Source: Psychrobacter sp. FME6
Lineage (GTDB): Bacteria > Pseudomonadota > Gammaproteobacteria > Pseudomonadales > Moraxellaceae
DNA length: 64,000 bases
Assembly: GCF_014861365.1 (NCBI RefSeq)
Contig: NZ_RRYW01000001.1
Location: forward strand, 1 to 64,000
Reading direction: 5' to 3'
Shown here piece by piece: positions 57,384 through 64,000 of this stretch (position 1 is its first letter; the number at the start of each line of letters is the position of its first letter). Made by a program: the position numbers and the translations under genes. Under the pieces are notes generated by a model, which saw only the letters and a list, made by a program, of their open reading frames with translations, searched no databases and was not told the DNA's origin.

Positions 57384-58796
57384 TTACAGTAAGGCTTTAA
57401 CCTTTGGATAAACCATATTAGCAGGAGAGAGGATATCATCCAACGTCGCTTTGTCCATCAGCTTTTCTTCTAAAACGATGTCATAAACACTGCCGCCGGT
57501 TTCTTGTGCTTTTCTAGCAACATAAGAAGAAGAGTCATAACCCAGATGTGGGTTAAGGGCAGTCACAAGACCGATATTGTTGAATACTTCGACGTTACAA
57601 GCCTCGTTATTCATGATGAGGCCATCGATACAGCGTGTGGCAAATATCTCGCAAATATTAGCCAGCATACTCATACCAGTAAATAAGTTAAAGGCAATCA
57701 CTGGCTCAAAAACGTTGAGTTGTAGCTGACCATTTTCAGACGCCATGACGATGGTATTATCGATACCCATGACTTGAAAACAGGCTTGATTCACCACTTC
57801 TGGGATGACTGGATTTACTTTGCCAGGCATAATTGAGCTGCCAGGCTGCATTTCAGGCAAACGATATTGCGCCAAACCAGCACGAGGACCAGAAGACTGT
57901 AAACGTAAATCATGCGCAATTTTAGATAAGCGCGCAGCGAGTAGGCGTAAGTTACCAGACAAAGCCACATAAGCGCTGGTGTCTTGGGTGGCTTCAATCA
58001 AGTCTTCAGCGATATAGTAAGGTCTACCAGTCAGCTCAGATAAGGTCTTGGCAACCTCTTCTGAATAGCCAGCTGGCGCATTCAGACCTGTGCCAATCGC
58101 TGTACCACCCATATTGATTTCATGAAATAGCGCACGAGTCGCTTCGATTCGCTCCATTTCTTTTTTTATCATCGTTGCAAAAGCATTAAACTCTTGACCC
58201 GCTGTCATAGGCACGGCATCTTGCAAATGGGTGCGGCCCATTTTTAGCTTGTCAGCCAGCTCAACACTTTTATTTTTAAAGCTATTGTACAAAACATCCA
58301 TTTTGGCAAGCAAGCGAACGCAATAATCATCTAAGGCGACATTCATCGCAGTGGGGTAAGCGTCGTTGGTGGACTGTGAAAGGTTAACATCGTTATTTGG
58401 GTGTACGTACTGATATTCACCTTTTTTGTGACCTAAAATTTCTAATGCACGATTGGCGATCACTTCGTTGGCGTTCATGTTAGTTGAAGTACCAGCGCCG
58501 CCCTGAAACATATCAACAATAAACTCATCATGGTATTTATTAGCGATCAAATCATCGCAAGCAGCCACAATAGCGTCTTTGGTTGTTTCGTTTAACACGC
58601 CTACTTTATTATTGGCAATGGCAGCTGCTTTTTTGACGGTCGCAAGTGCGCGAATAAAAGTAGAAAATTGATGTAAGCGTACACCACTGACGGTGAAGTT
58701 TTCAAAAGCACGTAAGGTTTGGATACCATAGTAAGCATCGGCGGGTACGTCACGATAGCCGAGTAAATCATGTTCTTGGCGCGTAGTAGTGGTCAT
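57384..58796 (-). CDS. aspA: Aspartate ammonia-lyase
   Basis: It converts aspartate reversibly to fumarate and ammonia. The product has 470 residues, normal length. Motifs: DLLGYRDVPADAYYGIQTLR, FQGGAGTSTNMNANEVIANR, NDVNLSQSTNDAYPTAMN, GRTHLQDAVPMTAGQEF, and the fumarase/aspartase signature GSSIMPGKVNPVIPE with the catalytic Ser. Aspartase rather than fumarase is supported by TSTNMNANEVIANRALE. ATG 58796 follows AGGAAG. Confidence 0.95.
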   Translation of the reverse strand: MTTTTRQEHDLLGYRDVPADAYYGIQTLRAFENFTVSGVRLHQFSTFIRALATVKKAAAIANNKVGVLNETTKDAIVAACDDLIANKYHDEFIVDMFQGGAGTSTNMNANEVIANRALEILGHKKGEYQYVHPNNDVNLSQSTNDAYPTAMNVALDDYCVRLLAKMDVLYNSFKNKSVELADKLKMGRTHLQDAVPMTAGQEFNAFATMIKKEMERIEATRALFHEINMGGTAIGTGLNAPAGYSEEVAKTLSELTGRPYYIAEDLIEATQDTSAYVALSGNLRLLAARLSKIAHDLRLQSSGPRAGLAQYRLPEMQPGSSIMPGKVNPVIPEVVNQACFQVMGIDNTIVMASENGQLQLNVFEPVIAFNLFTGMSMLANICEIFATRCIDGLIMNNEACNVEVFNNIGLVTALNPHLGYDSSSYVARKAQETGGSVYDIVLEEKLMDKATLDDILSPANMVYPKVKALL

Positions 58797-58948
58797 TCAA
58801 TAAACTTCCTTTAGTAAAAACTTTAATCATTGTAGATAGCATTATAGCGTAAGTGTTTTATATTAGGATTAATAATGAAAATTTATTATATGACGCATAA
58901 TTAAGTCAGACGAGCCTGATACCGTATCGGACAGACTGTCGTTAATAT

Positions 58949-59278
58949 TTAGTGACGGATGTTTTCTGTCATTACTCCCATGTTATAAAGTATGAAGGCA
59001 ATCACTGTCAGTGCGACAATGAATGGTGTGAGCATCCAAATGATAATGTTAATTATTAACGATGGCACCAATCCGTTAAATAAAAGAAGGTTTGGGGCAA
59101 AAAAATCGGTCATCACATCGATTGAACGCTTAGCAATAGGAAACAATAAAGTACTTAGCCCCAACATATAAACGTACTTACCAAAGCTAGGGTCACTCAT
59201 TAGTATTGTAAAGTAAAACGCTGAGAAGAAAGCCATGCCTAACGCCCAGCATTTAAGAGTGTAGCTTAAATGAATCAT
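58949..59278 (-). CDS. Small membrane protein of unknown function
   Basis: The product has 109 residues from ATG 59278, which follows GGAGG by seven bases. A 20-codon extension to 59338 is not supported. Three to four membrane helices are visible: WALGMAFFSAFYFTILM, MLGLSTLLFPIAK, GLVPSLIINIIIWMLTP and VALTVIAFILYN. It resembles small inner-membrane proteins without known function. The gene stands alone between aspA and the divergent methyltransferase gene. Confidence 0.7.
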   Translation of the reverse strand: MIHLSYTLKCWALGMAFFSAFYFTILMSDPSFGKYVYMLGLSTLLFPIAKRSIDVMTDFFAPNLLLFNGLVPSLIINIIIWMLTPFIVALTVIAFILYNMGVMTENIRH

Positions 59279-59519
59279 ATTACTTCCTCCCAAGGCATTA
59301 TTGTGGTGGCAGCCAAAACACGCCTCTAATACTTTCATTATAGTGAATATACTATATATGTTATATTATGAATATATAGACTAAGTCAACTGTTTTCTAT
59401 AATTATCTTCATTTTACTAATCACTCACTGGGTGTTAGCTTTATACATAAGCATTTATCAGCTAATAATAAATAGCCTAAGTAGTAATAAATAATTAAGA
59501 ACTAAAAAAGGAAAATAAA

Positions 59520-60122
59520 ATGTGGAACGAACGCTATAACGAAGCGGAGTACATCTTTGGCACAGAACCCAATGATTTTCTAAAAGAAAATTTTCAGAAA
59601 ATAGCAGCAGGTGGCAAGGTTTTATGTTTGGCTGAAGGCGAAGGCAGGAATGCGGTGTTTTTAGCGGAGCAAGGCTATCAAGTCACCGCCATGGATATGT
59701 CTGAAGTGGGCTTAAATAAAGCGTTAAAGCTGGCGCAAGATAGAGGCGTGCAGGTTACCACGCAGGTTGCCGACTTAGCCGACTATAATTTTGGAGAAGA
59801 GCAGTGGGATAGTATCGTCTCTATTTGGGCGCATTTACCCGACGCTGTCCGTCGACACGTTCATGCCCAAATTGTACCGGCATTAAAACCAAATGGGGTA
59901 TTTATCCTTGAAGCTTACACCGAACAGCAATTAACTATGGATGCTGTCGGTGGACCACCAGAGACGCAAAGAGAGCGTTTTGGTTCGTTAACAGTTTTAC
60001 GTAGTGAACTGGCAGCGTTAGAAGAAATAACCGGTACTGAAAAACAGCGTATGATTTCAGAAGGTAAGCGCCATCAAGGCTTGAGTGCGGTGGTTCAGTT
60101 TATTGCTAAGAAAGACAGCTAG
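59520..60122 (+). CDS. SAM-dependent methyltransferase, TehB-like
   Basis: The product has 200 residues. It opens with MWNERYNEAEYIFGTEPNDF, typical of the small TehB-like group. The SAM-binding motif I is VLCLAEGEGRNAVFLAEQGY, followed by VTAMDMSEVGLNKA (motif II acidic residue), and WDSIVSIWAHLPDAVR (motif IV). TehB relatives methylate tellurite or selenite, but most members have unknown substrates. ATG 59520 follows AAGGA by eight bases. Confidence 0.85.
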   Translation: MWNERYNEAEYIFGTEPNDFLKENFQKIAAGGKVLCLAEGEGRNAVFLAEQGYQVTAMDMSEVGLNKALKLAQDRGVQVTTQVADLADYNFGEEQWDSIVSIWAHLPDAVRRHVHAQIVPALKPNGVFILEAYTEQQLTMDAVGGPPETQRERFGSLTVLRSELAALEEITGTEKQRMISEGKRHQGLSAVVQFIAKKDS

Positions 60123-60381
60123 GATCTGATAAAAAGTATTTAAAAGAAATGTTTTGAAACTTTGTCGACTTAATGTGAAGAGAAAAGGGTTTGCGTTAAT
60201 CAGGTGTTCTGTTTTGTTGAGTTAAATTGCTCTGTTTTGATTCAATATTTATTTTTGCTATGGTAGTTGGAAATAAGTCTATGGGCGTATGAAAGGCTTG
60301 TTTTTTTAGTTATGAAAAATAATTAACAATACTAAATTCTCAATATTATAAAAACGATAATTAACTATAAGGGCAGAAACT

Positions 60382-60999
60382 ATGAGTAATAGTGCTAAAA
60401 ATAAAAGAAAGCATATCATCGATAACTCTGAAGACCTAAAAGATAAAATTACTGAGTCTATTGATGATTTTAAGCTACGGGCTGAGCTGTTGGTCGCCAA
60501 TTTAAAAGAAGGCGGCGATGATGGCTATGATCATTCGACAAGCACTGCCGGTGAAAAAGGGCTTAAATCGGGTAAAGTTTCAGAGCTGACGGTTATTGCA
60601 CCTCTGAAAGAGGGCGGTGCTGAGCGTTTAAGAAAAGTTTTGGAAATCGCTGGTGGTAATTTAGAAGGGGCAACGCGAGTTGGTACGCTACACGACTTAC
60701 GCTTTGTATTTTTAGATGATGACACTAGAGTGTTGTTTTGTACCGCTTATGATGGCGATTGGGACCCTTATATCGACGACTTTGCGACCAAAATTCCTGA
60801 GCTAATGGATATCTTGTTTGGTAGTGTCAAAGGCTGGCCTGGTATTAAAGACCCCAGTGTTAAGCAATTTATTTTAGACCATCAAATTACAGCAGCCGGT
60901 TGGTATGTCGGTGTACCACATCTAACCATTCAAGATATCCGCCGCCAAGATCGTATTGTCAAAGGTATCAATAAAGCCTTAGACGAAGCACAGTCTTAA
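60382..60999 (+). CDS. Protein of unknown family linked to heme peroxidases
   Basis: The product has 205 residues. After a charged helical N-terminus (about 1-60, NSEDLKDKITESIDDFKLR) comes a compact domain with repeated strand-helix pattern: ELTVIAPLKEGGAERLRKVL, TLHDLRFVFLDDDTRVLFC, AYDGDWDPYIDDFATKIPEL and ITAAGWYVGVPHLTIQDIRR. The pattern resembles a dimeric alpha-beta barrel (ferredoxin-like) and recalls domains found next to or fused with heme peroxidases. It is the first of three same-strand genes ending in DyP and a catalase-like protein. The function is unknown. Confidence 0.7.
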   Translation: MSNSAKNKRKHIIDNSEDLKDKITESIDDFKLRAELLVANLKEGGDDGYDHSTSTAGEKGLKSGKVSELTVIAPLKEGGAERLRKVLEIAGGNLEGATRVGTLHDLRFVFLDDDTRVLFCTAYDGDWDPYIDDFATKIPELMDILFGSVKGWPGIKDPSVKQFILDHQITAAGWYVGVPHLTIQDIRRQDRIVKGINKALDEAQS

Positions 61000-61110
61000 C
61001 GTCAGCTGTGAACCAGTATGCTGTTATTAATAAGCAGCTATAGATAAGCTGCTATCTATATCACCCTTTTAAAATGGGCTGGGTGAGATAGTTAGTTCAA
61101 TATAAAAGAG

Positions 61111-61236
61111 ATACAGCGGGGCTGGAATAAATTTTTTGTAGCCTCTGTCGGCGTAGGCACAGCAAGCAAGAAAAATTTGTACCAGTCACGCAGCATAGTA
61201 TCGTGTATCTATTTTATTCAGTATCAGCTATATAGA
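61111..61236 (-). repeat. Dispersed palindromic repeat, copy D (inverted)
   Basis: In the orientation of copy B: GGGCTGGAATAAATTTTTT, core GCCTCTGTCGGCG, TAGG, CACAGCAAGCAAG, then AAAAATTTGTACCAGTCACG. The core differs from copy B by single substitutions. It sits between the unknown-family gene at 60382 and the DyP gene. Confidence 0.8.
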
Positions 61237-61283
61237 GAATAAGGGCGGCATAAATCAATATAACTATAAAAATAGGTTGAATA

Positions 61284-62897
61284 ATGAGTACAAATACTTC
61301 TAATAATGATAAGAAAAACGACAGCACTCAAAGCAATGACCACCAAAATAACCCTCAGCAAGAAAATAAATCTAACAATAGTTTGGGGGATAAACTGCAT
61401 GACTTAAAAGATGAGTTTGGCAATCGTATCGAGGACAGTAAGTTTGAATCTTGGTTACAAGATATCAAAAAAGAAGTCGGTGATGGTATTGAAACATTGA
61501 CTCATAAAGCGCGCGGGGTGTTCAATCCTAATTTAGTGAGCATGGAATTAGAAGACATCCAATCCATTATTTTACGAGATCGTCCGACGCCTTATTTTGG
61601 GACGGTCGTTGCGCTTAAAATTAATAATGCTAAAGTTGGGCGACAAATGCTCGCGCAAGTTTTGGCTGATGTCACTGGTAGTAAAGAATGGCATAAAGAT
61701 ATGGAAGCCACGCTATCTGTGGTCATGACTTATGCCGGTCTAGAGGCGTTGGATGTACCGCAATCCTCGTTAGATAGCTTTCCAGACTCTTTTAAAGCAG
61801 GTATGGCAGGACGGGCTGATAAACTGCGTGATAATGGCGTGAACGCACCACAAAATTGGGCAGCACCGTTTGGTGAACAAGGCGATGTTCATGTTTGCGC
61901 AGCCATCATCGCAGATAGCAAAGACAAATGGCAAGTAAAGCTTAGCGAGCTAAAAGACAATATTAAGTCACATATCAATAAAGACGATCCTGCCAGTGGT
62001 GACATTGAAATCCTAATGGAGCATGATTTTGGCTCTGATAATAATGTCAAAAATGTCTTTGGTTATCGTGATGGTATTAGTAATCCAGAAATCAAAGGCA
62101 GCGGTATTCAGACACCACCAAGCAACACGGATGACGCCATTGCAGCGGGCGAGTTTGTACTGGGCTATAAAGGTGAAGCGGGTACGATACCGCCTATGCC
62201 GCAGCCTGAAGTTTTGGGTAAAAACGGCTCGTTTATGGTATTAAGGGCTTATAACAGTCATGTTGCCGCTTTTAATAAATTTTTAAAAGACAACAGCGCA
62301 AGTGATGAAGCAGCTGAGTTACTGGGCGCGAAAATGTGGGGGCGTTGGCGTTCAGGTGCACCTTTAGTATTGTCGCCTGATTATGATGATGAGGCGCTGG
62401 GCGATGACCCAAACCGGAATAATGATTTTGGCTATAAAGACGACCCATATGGCAAAAAATGCCCGTTTGGTGCGCATACTAGACGTATGAACCCACGAGA
62501 CAGCAAGGACTTTATTTTATCTGATGTGCGTATCCACCGAATTGTCAGACGTAGTGTGGGCTTCGGTGAGGTGTTACCAGCTGATGTCACCGAAGAGGAT
62601 GGCAAAGAGCGTGGCTTGTTCTTTATTGGTATCAATGCCCATGCTATGGAAACGGTTGAATTTTTGCAATCTCAATGGATCAATGATGGTAACTTTATGA
62701 GTTTAGGCGAAGAAAAAGACCCTATGCTTGGCGTCCATCATGGCGATAAAGACGCGGCTGCCGATACTTTTACCGTTCCTGCCGAGCCAATTCGTCAGCG
62801 CTATCATGGTATCGAAACCTTTAATACCTTGTACGGTGGTGAATATTTATTTATCCCAAGTTTGTCGGCGTTGAAATGGATTAGTGAATTATCCTAA
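61284..62897 (+). CDS. DyP-type heme peroxidase
   Basis: The product has 537 residues. The DyP signature GxxDG is GYRDG at 260-264 with the distal Asp263. The proximal heme ligand is probably His398 in FGAHTRRMNPRD, and the conserved Arg region is IHRIVRRSVGFGE (around 418-428). The first 90 residues are unusual: about 30 low-complexity Asn/Gln/Lys residues, then amphipathic helices (LHDLKDEFGNRIEDSKFESW). There is no signal peptide or Tat motif, so it is probably cytosolic or peripherally membrane-bound. It should oxidise substrates with hydrogen peroxide. A catalase-like gene follows 53 bases downstream. Confidence 0.92.
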   Translation: MSTNTSNNDKKNDSTQSNDHQNNPQQENKSNNSLGDKLHDLKDEFGNRIEDSKFESWLQDIKKEVGDGIETLTHKARGVFNPNLVSMELEDIQSIILRDRPTPYFGTVVALKINNAKVGRQMLAQVLADVTGSKEWHKDMEATLSVVMTYAGLEALDVPQSSLDSFPDSFKAGMAGRADKLRDNGVNAPQNWAAPFGEQGDVHVCAAIIADSKDKWQVKLSELKDNIKSHINKDDPASGDIEILMEHDFGSDNNVKNVFGYRDGISNPEIKGSGIQTPPSNTDDAIAAGEFVLGYKGEAGTIPPMPQPEVLGKNGSFMVLRAYNSHVAAFNKFLKDNSASDEAAELLGAKMWGRWRSGAPLVLSPDYDDEALGDDPNRNNDFGYKDDPYGKKCPFGAHTRRMNPRDSKDFILSDVRIHRIVRRSVGFGEVLPADVTEEDGKERGLFFIGINAHAMETVEFLQSQWINDGNFMSLGEEKDPMLGVHHGDKDAAADTFTVPAEPIRQRYHGIETFNTLYGGEYLFIPSLSALKWISELS

Positions 62898-62950
62898 AAA
62901 AATAAATAATAAAAAATGCATATCTACTTATAAAAAAGGGCGAAAAAACC

Positions 62951-64000
62951 ATGTTAAAGAAACTATTTAAACCTAAATATGTGCCATACGATAATAAGTA
63001 TATTCAGTTATCAGAGCAGGATGAGCGTAATATTCGTACCATTACTGACGATATTAAAAACTATATTGCTAAAAGTGATGAAGCTAGTGGCATCGACTAT
63101 CATACCCGCGATGCCCATGCCAAAGGTTATTGCGCACTGAAAGCGAAATTTGAGATTTTGGACAATATTCCTGCCGAGTATGCCCAAGGTTTTTATGCCA
63201 CATCAGGTATTCATGATGCGGTTATTCGCTTCTCCAATGGCGCCTCTCGCGTGTCAGCCGATCGAGAACTTGGCTTAGCACAAGGTCTAGCCATTAAGGT
63301 GTTCGACGTACCCGGTGAGAAATTAGCGCCTGGTGAAGAGGATAGCCCTAATTTTGACTTTAACTTAATCAATCATCCGGTATTCTTTTGCAATAGAATC
63401 GAAGACTACGCTTATATCTCTAAGCTATTTTTAGAGATACCTAAATATGCTAAACAAGGCGCAGTCGGCAAAGCAAAATTAGCGTTTAACTGGTTGACCA
63501 ACTATGGCTCAACTCTGCCAAGCAAAGAGTCATTAAAAACCTTTAAAGCATTGGGCGGGTTTACGACAATTGAGCCAAAAAATACTTTGCTTTATGATTT
63601 CCATTCGCAAGGCGTGGTACGTCATGGCGACTATATGGCTAAAATAAGAGTGACACCGACAACGGCATCGGCTAAAAAGATCACCCGTCGCGAAGTAGAT
63701 ATCGCTGCCAAAGAAGAAGCGATTGGTCCGCTGATTATCGATGAGATACGTGAGCACGATTATCAGTTTGAGGTGCAGATCCAGCTTTGTCGTAACCTTA
63801 AAAAGCAGCCGATTGAAGAGCTCACTACTGAATGGAAAGCGTCTGATACGCCTTTTGTGACAGTGGCAACGCTCACGATTCCTTGTCAAGATGTACCTGA
63901 TGATGGCAATTTTGAGGTTATGGAAAACCTATCTTTTACGCCATTTCGTTGTTTAGAAGAAAACCGTCCGATTGGCAATCTACAGCAATCGCGATTAAAA
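62951..64000 (+). CDS. Catalase-like heme protein (y4iL-like), incomplete at window edge
   Basis: An open frame of 350 codons starts at ATG 62951 and runs off the right edge, so only the N-terminal and central part is seen. Catalase-family features: DAHAKGYCALKAKFEI with the distal His, AVIRFSNGAS, DFNLINHPVFFCN with the distal Asn, and PFRCLEENRPIGNLQQSRLK. In related proteins the heme-ligand Tyr follows this last motif, so it should lie just outside the window. Similarity is to the small y4iL-type catalase family rather than to classical catalase. It is probably cotranscribed with the DyP gene. Confidence 0.85.
   Translation, partial: MLKKLFKPKYVPYDNKYIQLSEQDERNIRTITDDIKNYIAKSDEASGIDYHTRDAHAKGYCALKAKFEILDNIPAEYAQGFYATSGIHDAVIRFSNGASRVSADRELGLAQGLAIKVFDVPGEKLAPGEEDSPNFDFNLINHPVFFCNRIEDYAYISKLFLEIPKYAKQGAVGKAKLAFNWLTNYGSTLPSKESLKTFKALGGFTTIEPKNTLLYDFHSQGVVRHGDYMAKIRVTPTTASAKKITRREVDIAAKEEAIGPLIIDEIREHDYQFEVQIQLCRNLKKQPIEELTTEWKASDTPFVTVATLTIPCQDVPDDGNFEVMENLSFTPFRCLEENRPIGNLQQSRLK

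Noticed and set aside
1-64000. CRISPR array, prophage, integron or defence island
   Set aside because: No regularly spaced repeats, phage structural or integrase genes, or known defence proteins were seen. The content is housekeeping and metabolic.

Overview
The window looks like a chromosomal segment of a Psychrobacter-type bacterium (Moraxellaceae, Gammaproteobacteria). This rests on family resemblance of the proteins, a fairly AT-rich base composition, and dispersed palindromic repeats of a kind I associate with that genus. No database search was possible. Almost everything is ordinary chromosome. I see no prophage, complete insertion sequence, CRISPR array, tRNA or rRNA.

Left part (1-18.8 kb): two tandem SUMF1-like lipoprotein genes in a duplicated unit that continues past the left edge; apaH; a large membrane protein of the so-called site-specific recombinase family; two paralogous long acyl-CoA dehydrogenases; a PAS-GGDEF-EAL regulator behind rsmE; and an ahcY-metF operon for the methionine/SAM cycle. 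The ahcY leader carries a probable SAH riboswitch with a switchable hairpin. A BtuB-like TonB-dependent receptor follows.

Middle part (18.8-46 kb): a MITE-like element, an MscS channel, an AlkA-like glycosylase, a Smr protein, the trpG-trpD-trpC cluster, glnA, two small exported proteins (DUF4124 and SIMPL), the 4.5S RNA gene, and a LemA / M48 peptidase pair. The next gene looks like a divergent HolD (psi subunit of DNA polymerase III) with a long linker. Then come serC, a yejA-gloB-yejB-yejE-yejF peptide-uptake cluster in which the glyoxalase II gene sits between the binding protein and the permeases, an iron-type alcohol dehydrogenase, folE and fabI.

Right part (46-64 kb): a DUF1275 membrane protein, a 53-residue acidic protein, a DASS anion transporter, an alpha/beta hydrolase, two small unknown genes, hrpA, a deleted and frameshifted cynX-like pseudogene, a GlcG/HbpS-like protein, aspA, a small membrane protein, a TehB-like methyltransferase, and a three-gene set ending the window: a small protein of unknown family, a DyP-type heme peroxidase and a catalase-like heme protein cut by the window edge.

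Intergenic regions hold at least five copies of an approximately 130-bp palindromic repeat plus one fragment, one 175-bp MITE-like element with 16-bp terminal inverted repeats, and many intrinsic terminators. The most rewarding items for follow-up are the SAH riboswitch with its two mutually exclusive pairings, the HolD candidate, the DyP/catalase-like cluster and the tandem lipoprotein array.
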